A stretch of DNA of 64,000 nt from Primula veris (lineage: Eukaryota > Streptophyta > Magnoliopsida > Ericales > Primulaceae), in the NCBI GenBank assembly GCA_963682055.1, contig OY821740.1, positions 10,750,814 to 10,814,813 of the forward strand. The letters are read 5' to 3'. The first letter of the stretch is position 1. Each line of letters begins with the position of its first letter. Both the position numbers and the translations under genes were made by a program. Under the pieces are notes generated by a model. That model did no database searches, had not been told where the DNA came from, and saw only the letters and a list, made by a program, of their open reading frames with translations. This document shows positions 35,017 through 45,141 of the stretch, piece by piece.

Positions 35017-35869
35017 TGAGTTGAAACTGCCAGGGTCCCAGGCGGATCTAGAATGTTGATATTAATTAAGAAGTAAATTAAGATGAATATTAAGAATGCA
35101 ATTTTTCCCTCCTTATAATAAAGAGCCATCATAATTATCGGACGTGCCATGACTGGGTCTGGAACTCATGTGGTAGACAACTCATTTGCGTCATTACTTT
35201 TCCATTTATTTACATGTTTACTATAATCAAGAATTCAAGATTCAAGAGCCATCATAATGTACTTAGGTTTAATAGAAAATTGTAATATTATTATCTTTAA
35301 AAGAAAGTTGCGGAGTCTGATAAATTACCGGATTTACATCTCATGTTAAAATTCCCCAGTAGTAATATATTTGAACTCAAATGGTTATATACTCATATGG
35401 ACAATTCAATCAAAATTGTAATAAGATAAAATTTAAAAACGGTACGGTAAATAATATTATTCCCCATGATGATTAATATTGATTAGGGACTTATGAATTT
35501 ATTCTATATATTAATTCCTTAAGTATATATAAAATACGAATTAGCTAGGAGTTCCCCGGATCGTAGTTTAAGTAATATTGAAAAGATTTTCAAATTCAAT
35601 TTACGTTTAATACAAGTATAGTTAATATTCATATACTAGTATAACATTATTGTTTTATCAAATTTATTCATTTAATTTACTTTTGTCAAGACATGTAAAG
35701 TATTATTCATTTAATTAAGAAGGATACAGTTACACGTACTACAAGTTACTGACAAGAAAGGTTACTTGTCCTATTAATATTACTTCAGCCTGACTTTATT
35801 TTTTTACCCTTCTATCCTATTAATATGGTAAAATGTTTTTTTTCTCAACAAACTATTGCAACGTAAACA
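35017..35869. other. AT-rich flank left of the MULE
   Basis: No gene seen. This is host or repeat DNA into which the MULE inserted. The last nine bases before the element (35870-35878, TTATACGTA) are its left target duplication. Confidence 0.5.
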
Positions 35870-35878
35870 TTATACGTA

Positions 35879-35946
35879 GAGGTGTTCTTAAAGTACTACA
35901 TAAATTCTGTTTTCACGCGCAGACCGTAGATTTAATCTACGGTCTG
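35879..35946 (+). repeat. Left terminal inverted repeat of the MULE
   Basis: Pairs with 45065-45132. Matching blocks in order are GAGGTG, GTACTACATAAATTCTG, TTCAC and AGACCGTAGATT/AATCTACGGTCT. Roughly ten mismatches occur over 68 bases. Confidence 0.9.
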
Positions 35947-36024
35947 GATCATTTAATCCAAACCGTAGATTAAATCTACGGTTTGTATTAAATGATCCAG
36001 ACCGTAGATTAAATCTACGGTCTG
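35920..36024. repeat. Three linked ACCGTAGAT...ATCTACGGT palindromes
   Basis: Three imperfect 27-bp palindromes (35920-35946, 35959-35985, 35998-36024). The spacers GGATCATTTAAT and ATTAAATGATCC are complementary, so the whole 105 bp is one larger inverted repeat. The core ACCGTAGATTAAATCTACGGT recurs at the right end of the MULE, and related ACCGTA...TACGGT forms occur in its centre. Confidence 0.92.
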
Positions 36025-36036
36025 TGTAATTTTTTT

Positions 36037-36113
36037 GAAAATTACACAGTCAGTCCCTGCTTTTCAAAATTACACAGTCAGTCCCTGCAAAAATTACACA
36101 GACAGTCCCTGGA
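36037..36113 (+). repeat. Triplicated ATTACACAGTCAGTCCCTG
   Basis: Three close copies of AAATTACACAGTCAGTCCCTG with small changes, just inside the left palindromes. The function is unknown. Confidence 0.8.
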
Positions 36114-36308
36114 AAAAACAGAAAGTTACGGATTTTTTTAAAAAAATTAAATTTTATTCTACACTCTCTCTCTTTCTCTCAAAACCCCCCAATTTTCAAC
36201 CCAAAAAATCACCCAAATCAATCAACCACATTAACTATCAACTTTATTAACAAAAAACCCCAAATCATCGATCAAACTTATCCATAATTCAAGGGTATAT
36301 CTTTTATT

Positions 36309-36640
36309 CTCTAATTTATTATGTATTTTGTGTAATTTAAATTTGTAAAATAGGAAAAAATATATAAAATATGCAAATCCATAATTCACTTAGCTATATA
36401 TCATTGTTTGTTGTTTGTTTATATTAATTATAGAAATTTTAATAATTGTTGATATTTGTACCATTTTTGCATGTTTTTTTATTTTTTGTAATTTTAATTT
36501 GTAAAATAGGAAAAAATATATAAAATATGCAAAATCATAATTCACTTAGCTATATATAATTGTTTGTTGTTTGTTTATATTAATTATAGAAATTTTAATA
36601 ATTGTTGATATTTGTCCTATTTTTGCATGTTTTTTTTATT
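36309..36640. repeat. About 160-bp tandem duplication in the MULE leader
   Basis: Two copies share TTTGTAAAATAGGAAAAAAT, AATTCACTTAGCTATATAT and TAATTATAGAAATTTTAATA. It probably lies in the untranslated leader or upstream region of the PMD gene. Confidence 0.88.
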
Positions 36641-36664
36641 TTGTTTGGTTAATTTGAATTGTTG

Positions 36665-37560
36665 AGAATGTGTTTGGTTATGATTAAAAAATTGAGTTAT
36701 TATTGTTTGGTTTATGATTAAATGTGTTTGGTTATGATTAAATGTGTTTGGTTATGATTAAAAAATTGAATTATTATTGTTTGGTTTATGAAAAAATGTG
36801 TGTTTGGTTATCATTAAAAAATTGAATTATTATTGTTTGGTTTATGAAAAAATGTGTGTTTGGTTATCATTAAAAAATTTAATTATTATTGTTTGGTTTA
36901 TGAAAAAATGTGTGTTTGGTTATCATTAAAAAATTTAATTATTATTGTTTGGTTTATGAAAAAATGTGTGTTTGGTTATCATTAAAAAATTTAATTATTA
37001 TTGTTTGGTTTATGAAAAAATGTGTGTTTGGTTATCATTAAAAAATTTAATTATTATTGTTTGGTTTATGAAAAAATGTGTGTTTGGTTATCATTAAAAA
37101 ATTTAATTATTATTGTTTGGTTTATGAAAAAATGTGTGTTTGGTTATCATTAAAAAATTTAATTATTATTGTTTGGTTTATGAAAAAATGTGTGTTTGGT
37201 TATCATTAAAAAATTTAATTATTATTGTTTGGTTTATGAAAAAATGTGTGTTTGGTTATCATTAAAAAATTGAATTATTATTGTTTTGTTTATGAAAAAA
37301 TGTGTGTTTGGTTATCATTAAAAAATTTAATTATTATTGTTTTGTTTATGAAAAAATGTGTGTTTGGTTATGATTAAAAAATTGAATTATTATTGTTTTG
37401 TTTATGAAAAAATGTGTGTTTGGTTATCATTAAAAAATTTAATTATTATTGTTTGGTTTATGAAAAAATGTGTGTTTGGTTATCATTAATTGGTTATAAT
37501 TGAGTTATCATTGTTTGGTTATCATTGAGTTATCATTGTTTGGTTATCATTAATTGGTTA
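36665..37560 (+). repeat. 56-bp minisatellite ahead of the PMD gene
   Basis: About 14 copies of a 56-bp unit: TTTATGAAAAAATGTGTGTT, TGGTTATCATTAAAAAATTT and AATTATTATTGTTTGG. Copies are almost identical in the middle and degenerate at both ends. The array runs to within about 60 bp of the PMD start codon, so it lies in the promoter or 5' untranslated region. Confidence 0.93.
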
Positions 37561-37616
37561 TGTTATCATTTTTTTGGTTATCATTAATTGAGTTATATTT
37601 GGTTATCATAGTTAGG

Positions 37617-39898
37617 ATGACAGACCCAGGTCCACAGATTAAAGGGAGGTTGGGTATTTTACGACAGACCGGTCACATTTCTAATCAGACTTGGGATGCT
37701 GGCAGAGAAGCGGGTAGAGGAGATGCCAATAAGATTAGGGTTTATAATTATAGTTGGCAGATACCGACGCCTGAAAGGGTAGTTCATAATATCATTAGGG
37801 CTGGTTTTTACGGTATTTACAGTATAGGTAATTATACCGTAGACCGAGGGTTGATTACAGCCTTAGTTGATAGGTGGCGTGATGAGTCGCACACGTTCCA
37901 TTTTGTCGGGGGAGAGTTGGGGATATCTTTACAGGATGTAGAGATTATGCTCGGTCTGAGGGTGGATGGTCTTGCTGTGACCCGGTCGGAGCGGAATGAC
38001 ACGAAGGCGAGCAGGTTGGCTATGATGGAGAGTTTGTTGGGTGTTAGGCCGGCTGACAATCAAGTCGATCAAAACTGTCTGACAGTTAGACTTGATTGGA
38101 TGTTACAGACCTTCGGTGAATTACCCCCCAACCCTAGTGAGGAGCGTTTACTATATCAGTCTAGGGCTGCCATGCTATTATTACTGGCTGCACATGTGTT
38201 TTCGGACAACCGGAGTAAGCGGGGCGGTGATGTTTCTGGATATGTGGGCGATTACCAGACTACTGCCGGTTAGATCGTGTGAAGAGCTGCCGGAAGATGT
38301 CGAGCCACCGGAGGGCTTGCCTAGGTTCCCCCTCGGTTACAGGTATGATATTTATTTAGTTTTTGAATTGGATTTGCTTTTTTATATTATTGTGTCATCT
38401 ATCATTTACTTAGCTGCCGGTTATATTTATTGTTTATCGGTTTTTGTTTGTATATTACAGATGGAAGATGTGGCGGCAAACTAACCTTACGCCATATGTC
38501 TACGGACATAATGTGGTCCACATACGTGACCAGTTTGACAATATGTCGCCTGAACAGGTAAATTATAATTTTCGTATTATATGTAACTTACGTATTATAT
38601 GTTGTATATGTTTGCATTGGTCTTATCTTCGCAGAATTTATTACTCGTCTATTTTTAAACCATTGTTTATATATTCTAATTTGATGATTACAGATAGTGT
38701 GGCAACCTTACGGGGATCTTAATCAGTATCCGGAATACTGCACGCGGGGCCGGTATATGTGGCATTGTTCTGTGCCTCTCATTTGTAATGAGAAGATTGA
38801 GTACCACCCCGCGGACAGGTTCATGAGGCAGTTCGGTTTTGTGCAGCGGGTCCCTACGTATATTTGGAAACCAAGACAGGGTCACGGCAAGGATAGAAGA
38901 TATGGGGTTGGGCAAAAACACGACTGGCCTTTACTAACCGGAGAATTTATAGCCGTGTGGAATGACCGCCACACCCGTCTTATTAACGGCGAATATGGCA
39001 CGGGGACGTCACCGGGTTACATGAAATGGTATAGAGAGCGGACCCGCATCTTCATAAACCCACCTGAACTTGCCCCGCCCCCTCACGGTTTCCGGGAGAA
39101 TACGGGTGTCTTCAATAAAATGGTAACTACTAAATCGTTTTTTACTAATAAATCGTTACTTCTTTTTATGTATATTTCAATACTAATAAATCGTTTTTTA
39201 TTGTTTTTTTTTTACAGAAAGCGATGTTGCGCCGCAGTTTCAAATCGTTCAAACGGGCGAAAATGAAAACGGACGTGGACTTACTACGTAAGGAGTTCGC
39301 TGAATTGGGTATGAATCCGTATGGGTCAGCTGATGAACAGTCGGAGGGGGATGACGACGACGACGACGACGATGGTGATGACGACCTACGTTACGACCCA
39401 AGAAATTACACTAGGTCGGCAAGTTGTCGGCGTCCCGACGAAAGAGGCAGAGGGGAAGGCGAATCTAGTAGCGGCGGTAGAAGAACCAGTGGAGGTCGAC
39501 CCCCGACTACAGATCAGGGTCCGGGTCCGAGTTCAAGCGGTCATGGTCGTCGTGCTTCTTTTGCTGGGTCGGGCTACGTTCAGGATGATGTCCCGTTCGA
39601 GCATCATCCTAGTCATCAGTCAACCGACAGTTGGAGTCGAGGGTTGACAGTTACATCCCACGAGCGTGCGCCGCATCCAGAATCGCAGCAGCGACAAAGA
39701 CGACGTACGGAGCTAAACGAAATCGAAGAGTCTGCTGAGCCGTCATCCGATAGATTAACATCGGCGGGAAAGATGCTCCCTATGTCCAACTTTAAAACAT
39801 TTAGTCGTTACAAAAAAAAAATAAATGCACTGTTTTTGTATTTGATTTCTATGTTTGATTTGTCAGTTTTATTATTAGCTAGGGTTGGAATATTATAA
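37617..39898 (+). CDS. Plant mobile domain (PMD) protein gene, probably disrupted in exon 1
   Basis: Exons as read: 37617-38342, 38461-38557, 38694-39122, 39218-39898, each junction with GT/AG and consistent phase. The start chosen is the ATG before TDPGPQIKGRL; an upstream in-frame ATG at 37554 lies in the repeat. Exon 1 carries PMD (MAIN-like) features: HFVGGELGISLQDVEIMLGL and SRAAMLLLLAAHVFSDN. Near 38205-38225 the frame shifts from ...FSDNRSK to ...FLDMWAITRLLPVRSCEEL. The 50-60 residues that PMD proteins usually have between these blocks are missing, so a deletion with frameshift is likely. Exon 3 holds MWHCSVPLICNEKIEYHPAD; exon 4 is acidic (an Asp run) then Gly/Ser-rich. Host PMD proteins (MAIN, MAIL1) act in nuclear gene expression and silencing, and related domains are widespread in plant transposons. 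Here it is MULE cargo, upstream of the transposase on the same strand. Confidence 0.7.
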
Positions 39899-40041
39899 AT
39901 TCGTAGGTTTAATTTGATTTCTATGTTTGATTTGTACGTTATAAATTCGTAAGTTTAATTTGATTCGTATGTTTGATTTGTATGTTTTAGGGTAAAAAAT
40001 ATTCTGTATTTTAATTGATAGGACCAATATTGAGTTTTTAC

Positions 40042-40498
40042 AAACCCTAAACCCTAAACCCTAAACCCTAAACCCTAAACCCTAAACCCTAAACCCTAAA
40101 CCCTAAATTACAAGCCCTAACCCCTAAACCCTAAATTACAAACCCTAAACCCTAAACCCTAAATTCTAAACCCTAAAACCTAAACCCTAAATTACAACCC
40201 TAACCCTAAACCCTAAACCCTAAATTACAAACCACTTACCCTAAACCCTAAAATCTAAACCGTAAACCCTAAACCCTAATTTACAAACCCTAACTCCTAA
40301 CCCCTAAACCATAAACCTTAATTTACAAACCCTAACCCCTAAACCCTAAACCCTAATTACAAACCATAAACCCTAAACCCTAAATTACAAACCCTAAACC
40401 CTAAACCCTATATTAAAAACCCTAAACCCTAAACCCTAAATTACAAACCCTAAACCCTAAACCCTAAACCCTAAACCCTAAACCCTAAAAAACCCTAA
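40042..40498 (+). repeat. Interstitial telomere-type repeat array
   Basis: About 450 bp of CCCTAAA (Arabidopsis-type telomere) repeats, many perfect, interspersed with AAATTACAAACCCTAA variants. The array lies between the PMD and transposase genes of the MULE. The C-rich strand is on the plus strand. It is a short internal array, not a chromosome end. Confidence 0.95.
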
Positions 40499-40513
40499 AT
40501 ATTCTGAAATACA

Positions 40514-41091
40514 TACAAACCGTACATTTAATGTACGGTTTGTACAGATTTCATACAAACCGTACATTAAATGTACGGTTTGCATGTATTTTGTGCAAAC
40601 CGTAAAAGTAATGTACGGTTTGTACCCCTGATTTGAGCAGCGACGTTTTACGAATGTACTTTTTGCACTGAATCACCGTAAACAACGTAAAAAAAAAAAA
40701 ACTACAAACCGTAAAAGTAATATACGGTTTGTAGTGTAAATTACATTGGATACCATATCTATCAAAATAATTCCGACAACACATTATCACTTTTGAATTA
40801 TTATGACTTGACAACCCTATCCGAAAATGACTACTCAATGCATTATTAAAGTTTCGAAATGACTACTCCAAAAAAAACACTACAAACCGTAAAAGTAATC
40901 TACGGTTTGTAGTGTAAACTACATTGGATACCATATCTATCAAAATAATTCCGACAACACCTTATCACTTTTGAATTATTATGATTTGACAACCCTATCC
41001 GAAAATGACTACTCAATGCATTATTAAAGTTTCGAAATGACTACACCAAAAATTCACTACAAACCGTAAAAGTAATCTACGGTTTGTAGTG
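40514..41091. promoter_or_regulatory. Central palindrome cluster upstream of transposase
   Basis: Six imperfect palindromes: CAAACCGTACATT/AATGTACGGTTTG at about 40514-40543 and 40554-40582; CAAACCGTAAAAGTAATNTACGGTTTG at about 40595, 40703, 40880 and 41057. The last three are linked by a roughly 177-bp tandem duplication (about 40700-41056) containing GACAACCCTATCCGAAAATG. The motif family resembles the terminal ACCGTAGAT palindromes. The position directly upstream of the transposase promoter suggests transposase binding or autoregulation, which is inference. Confidence 0.75.
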
Positions 41092-41098
41092 TAAACTT

Positions 41099-41111
41099 AC
41101 CCTATAAATAT
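41099..41111 (+). promoter_or_regulatory. Probable TATA box of the transposase gene
   Basis: CCCTATAAATATG lies about 120 bp before the start codon, leaving room for a leader of about 90 nt that is C/A-rich and lacks upstream ATG codons. Confidence 0.6.
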
Positions 41112-41228
41112 GACTCAATTTTGCCAATTCTAACAAACCATAAAATCAAACACAAACACATTTCGGAAATCTCTAAAAAAATCCTCATTTCTCCCCAATA
41201 AAATATACAAACAAACACTTTTTCGAAA

Positions 41229-43925
41229 ATGAATTACAACTATGGTTATGACAACAACCAATGGAATAACAACAACAATGCGAATTCATCCAGTGGCTCA
41301 AACGATGAGCTAACTGATTATTCGGAGCACTTTGAAGTTGATGAATTGACTTGGGAAACAAGGGATGAAATGCTTGCTGATCTTGCTGATGTGGCTGGAA
41401 ATTGGGGTTTCATCCTTACGATTCGTAGGTCTGGAGGGGGTGATGGGAGCAGAACACCGTATGTTGATATTGTGTGTGATAAATCGGGGGTTTACGAAAA
41501 AAAGAAACCATCTTCCGTAAAATCAGGTACAAAGAAAAAAGACTGTCCATTTTTCATTAAAGGTTACGTAGTTAATGGTGAATGGATGTGTCACGTAGAA
41601 AATGGACAACATAACCACCCACCCCCAACTTACCTCCAAGGTCAAGCACGACGTGCTCGTTTAACCCAAGATGAAAAAGAAATTGTTAAAACTTTAAGGC
41701 AAAGTAGTTTTAAAGTTGGTGCAATATTAGAGGCCATTAAAAATAGAAATCCTGACAATGTATCAAACACTAAAATGATACATAATTTTTTGGCCGGACT
41801 GAAATTTAAAGAACGAGATGGTAGAAACCCGACACAGGAACTTTTTAATTTGTTGGATAGACATCGCTACACATTCTACTATAATATGAACCCATCAACC
41901 CATTGCCTTGAGAACTTGTTTTTTGCACACCCCGATTCTATAAGGATGTTCAAAGCTTTTCCTGATGTCTTGTTAATGGATTGTACATATAGGACAAACC
42001 GTTTTAATATGTCATTTCTAGAAGTCGTAGGAATGACATCAACGAACCAAACATATTGTTTAGGTTTTGTTTTCATGAGTGACGAGACACAAGAAAGTTA
42101 TATATGGGCATTGGAAAAATTTAAAGTTACATTGGAGGGGTGTATACTACCTAGGGTGTTTGTAACCGACAGGGAAATGGCCTTATCAAATGCTTTATCC
42201 GTTGTTTTTCCCGACTCTCATCATATTTTGTGCACTTTTCATATTGCAAAAAATGTTTTGAAAAACTGCCGTAAAAAGATCCCTGACGAGGAGTGGCAAA
42301 CGTTCCTAGATGATTGGGGTTTATTGGTTGATTCTGAGTCGATAGAGGAGTACAATTATAACCGAACTAATTTCAATACCTCTTACAAATCGTACCCTGC
42401 TGTGATTAAGTATGTAGACAAGCTTTTAAATGATTATGCTGAAAAGTTTGTTGCATGCTATACCAACCACACAACACATCTAGGTAACAGAACTAGCAAT
42501 CGAGCTGAACAACAACATGCTAAGCTGAAAAGATCCCTTTCCACTAATACTGGCACGCTTGAAACTGTTTGGGTAGAGGTGAATAGAATTCTAGAAAAAC
42601 AGTTTGAGGATATTAAGACGAAGTTGGATAAATGCAAGTCTTATTTTCCACATTCTGAAAAAACGCCTCTATTTATAAATCTTAGGTCGTATATCACACA
42701 CTATGCATTTGATTTATTATTCCAAGAACACAAAAAATGTAGTGGCCAGGCTGATGAGAATTGTTCTTGCGGTTTTAAATTGTCTCACGGTTTACCTTGT
42801 CATCATATTATGAGTGAACATATTTTATTCGGGAAGCCTCTTCCTCTAGAATATATTCATCCATTCTGGAAAAAATTAGACGTAATTGATGATAATGGGA
42901 ACACCGATGATTATGGGGTAGAGGGTGATCTAGAAGAGTTTAAAAGTGTTTACGCTAGCAAAACGAATGTTGAAAAACGGCGTATGAAAACACAACTCCG
43001 AGAGATAACCGTACCAGCCAGAACATCCGTCAGTGACCCCGAAGTGAGAGCAAATAGGGGGAGACCTAGAAAAGGCGACAAATCTAGTAAGAGGGATAAG
43101 TCGGGATGGGAGTATGTGGAGGAACAGAGTGCTGGTGCTAGTAGGGACAAGGGCAAAGGCAAGGCCGATGAAACACCGGAGGTAAGGGTAAACCCAACTA
43201 GGAGGCCGCGAAACCAGAACCCTAAACCCACCCCCAATAGGCCAACCTTCCTGTACAGTGACCAAATATGGGTCATGTTACATAGTTACATCGAAACGGT
43301 TTATGATGTGCGTGGGGATGGTAACTGTGGGTTCCGGGTACTTGCAAATGCGACGGGTAAACAGAATGGGGAAGATGATTGGTACGCGATAAGATGTGAA
43401 TTGTTTCAAGAGCTGCAGCAAATGAAAGGTGTTTATTATGAGCTGTTTGAGAATCTTGACTTTGAAGCTTACCGGTATGATTACATTTTATCAAGTTTAA
43501 ATTTTTATCATCCTACAAATCCCGCACCTATTGACAAATGGATGAGATTTCCGTCTTATGGGTTTTTAATTGCTTCTCATTACAATATGTCAATTGTATT
43601 GTTGTCCTTATGGGAAAATCAAAATGGAGGGGTAAACCTGTGGAACTCTACGTTTTTACCGCTTTATACTGGTCCGCCTCAGGGAACAACATATTACATC
43701 CCGACTGTAATGGTGTTCGTCAACAGTTGTCACTATGCTCAGGTTATTCCTAAAGAAGGGATCTTCCCAATGCCAGGAATTATAGCACGGTGGGAACAAA
43801 CACGCACTGAGGCAGCTGCGCCATGGAAGGAACTTTTTCGACCAAATTTCAAATTATATATGGCGTTGGAAAAGCAATCGGGAAAGAAAAAAGCAAATGA
43901 AGAACCTATAGACCTAAGTCCATAA
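41229..43925 (+). CDS. MULE transposase with C-terminal OTU protease domain
   Basis: An intact single exon of 898 codons. Residues 1-30 are Asn/Ser-rich. A FAR1/WRKY-GCM1-type zinc finger spans about 75-131 (Cys83, Cys106, then HNH at 128-130). The MULE DDE core spans about 245-430: Asp251 in LLMDCTYRTN, Asp314 in FVTDREMAL and Glu427 in SNRAEQQHAK. A SWIM zinc finger, CSCGFKLSHGLPCHH, covers 512-526. A basic linker includes the AT-hook-like GRPRK at 611-615. An OTU-type cysteine protease follows at about 685-840: DGNCGFRVLA with Asp697 and Cys700, and NSCHYAQV with His835. The transposase should bind the terminal repeats and cut and join DNA in the nucleus. OTU domains remove ubiquitin-like modifiers; the catalytic residues are present, but the substrate is unknown. 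It is preceded by a TATA box and palindromes, and followed by AT-rich MULE sequence. Confidence 0.95.
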   Translation: MNYNYGYDNNQWNNNNNANSSSGSNDELTDYSEHFEVDELTWETRDEMLADLADVAGNWGFILTIRRSGGGDGSRTPYVDIVCDKSGVYEKKKPSSVKSGTKKKDCPFFIKGYVVNGEWMCHVENGQHNHPPPTYLQGQARRARLTQDEKEIVKTLRQSSFKVGAILEAIKNRNPDNVSNTKMIHNFLAGLKFKERDGRNPTQELFNLLDRHRYTFYYNMNPSTHCLENLFFAHPDSIRMFKAFPDVLLMDCTYRTNRFNMSFLEVVGMTSTNQTYCLGFVFMSDETQESYIWALEKFKVTLEGCILPRVFVTDREMALSNALSVVFPDSHHILCTFHIAKNVLKNCRKKIPDEEWQTFLDDWGLLVDSESIEEYNYNRTNFNTSYKSYPAVIKYVDKLLNDYAEKFVACYTNHTTHLGNRTSNRAEQQHAKLKRSLSTNTGTLETVWVEVNRILEKQFEDIKTKLDKCKSYFPHSEKTPLFINLRSYITHYAFDLLFQEHKKCSGQADENCSCGFKLSHGLPCHHIMSEHILFGKPLPLEYIHPFWKKLDVIDDNGNTDDYGVEGDLEEFKSVYASKTNVEKRRMKTQLREITVPARTSVSDPEVRANRGRPRKGDKSSKRDKSGWEYVEEQSAGASRDKGKGKADETPEVRVNPTRRPRNQNPKPTPNRPTFLYSDQIWVMLHSYIETVYDVRGDGNCGFRVLANATGKQNGEDDWYAIRCELFQELQQMKGVYYELFENLDFEAYRYDYILSSLNFYHPTNPAPIDKWMRFPSYGFLIASHYNMSIVLLSLWENQNGGVNLWNSTFLPLYTGPPQGTTYYIPTVMVFVNSCHYAQVIPKEGIFPMPGIIARWEQTRTEAAAPWKELFRPNFKLYMALEKQSGKKKANEEPIDLSP

Positions 43926-44110
43926 TCGGTTTTTTATTTTTAATTTTATGTAAATTACTATTTTTTCCAATTTGTTGTAAATTTATATGATGTAAACAAA
44001 TGTTTAATAAATTCGTTTTATGAAATTTAGTTCATGTAATTTAGTTCATGTTTGCATATTGGGTTAATTTATTTTATGAAATTTATATAATTTATGATTG
44101 TTTCATTCAA

Positions 44111-44930
44111 CAAAATTGTCGATTGACACCAAATTGACGACTTAGTTATGTTTCATATTGCGTTATACAAAGTGTTAAAAACAAAAAAAAAAAAACTTCA
44201 CAAAAATTGACGATTTAGTTAATCATTCAATAAATATCAACTTATACACTTAAATATAACATGAACAAAAAACATAAAATTTATCAAATCAATTTTTTTT
44301 GTGTAAATTTGTGTAAATTTTGTGTTTTTTTTTGAGAGATTGTTAGAATATTTGGTAATTTATTTTATGTATAATTTTAAAAAGAAGGCATTTAGTTTTT
44401 TTATTAAAAAAAAATCATGTTTAATTTGAAAAAAATATTCAGTATTTTAATTTTAATTATTAGAATTTTAATTTATGTAAAAAGAGTAATTTACATAAAA
44501 TTAAAAATAAAAAACTGATTATTGACTCCAAATTGACGACTTAATTAATGTTTCATATTGCGTTATACAAGTGTTTAAAACCAAACAAAAAAACTTCTCA
44601 AAAATTGACAATTTAGTTAATCATTCAATAAATATAAACTTATACAATTGACAAAAATATAACATGAACCAAAATTGTAAAATTTATCAAAACAACTTTT
44701 TTTTGGTAAATTTTGTGTAAATTTTGAGAGTTTGTTATAATATTGGTAATTTATTTTATGTAAAATTTTAAAACTAAGGCATTTTGTTTTTTAATTTGAA
44801 AAAAACAAAAAAAATATCAACTTATACACTTGAAAAAAATATCAAATTATACACTTGAAAAAAATATCAACTTATACACTTGAAAAAAATATCAAATTTT
44901 AAAAATAAGGCATTTTTATGTAAAAAAAAA
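44111..44930. repeat. About 405-bp tandem duplication in the MULE 3' region
   Basis: The copies 44111-44515 and 44516-44930 share AAATTGACGACTTA, TTTCATATTGCGTTATACAA and CATTCAATAAATATNAACTTATAC. Short ATCAACTTATACACTTGAAAAAAAT units are further repeated at 44815-44890. Non-coding. Confidence 0.8.
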
Positions 44931-45022
44931 AACATATTTAATTTGAAAAAATTATTCAGCATTTTAATTTTAATTCTCAGATTTTTATTTTTTATTTTTA
45001 AAGCAAAAAACCTGAAAAAGGC

Positions 45023-45132
45023 TGTAAACCGTAGATTAAATCTACGGTCTACAGTCATTGACTGTAGACCGTAGATTTAATCTACGGTCTGAGAGTGAAT
45101 CCAGAATTTATGTAGTACAATGAGTGCACCTC
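45023..45132 (-). repeat. Right terminal inverted repeat and palindromes of the MULE
   Basis: Two ACCGTAGATTAAATCTACGGT-type palindromes (45023-45053, 45063-45091) are linked by the complementary spacers ACAGTCA/TGACTGT. They are followed by the colinear TIR (45065-45132) ending ATGAGTGCACCTC. Confidence 0.92.
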
Positions 45133-45141
45133 TTATACGTA

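Larger units (their letters stand above)
35879..45132 (+). mobile_element. MULE carrying PMD gene and transposase-OTU gene
   Basis: A complete 9,254-bp Mutator-like element. The left end starts GAGGTGTTCTT and the right end, read inward, GAGGTGCACTC. The ends share GTACTACATAAATTCTG, TTCAC and an ACCGTAGAT...ATCTACGGT palindrome over about 68 bp of colinear terminal inverted repeat. A perfect 9-bp direct repeat TTATACGTA flanks it (35870-35878 and 45133-45141), the duplication length typical of MULEs. Inside, left to right: palindromes, duplicated AT-rich leader, 56-bp minisatellite, PMD gene, telomere-type array, a promoter region with more palindromes, transposase-OTU gene, and a duplicated 3' region. 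Both genes are on the plus strand. The intact transposase suggests potential autonomy. Confidence 0.93.

Noticed and set aside
40042..40498. True chromosome end
   Set aside because: Genes of the same transposon continue on both sides, so the array is interstitial.
42930..43494. Minus-strand open frames within the transposase gene
   Set aside because: They are antisense shadows of the intact 898-codon gene.
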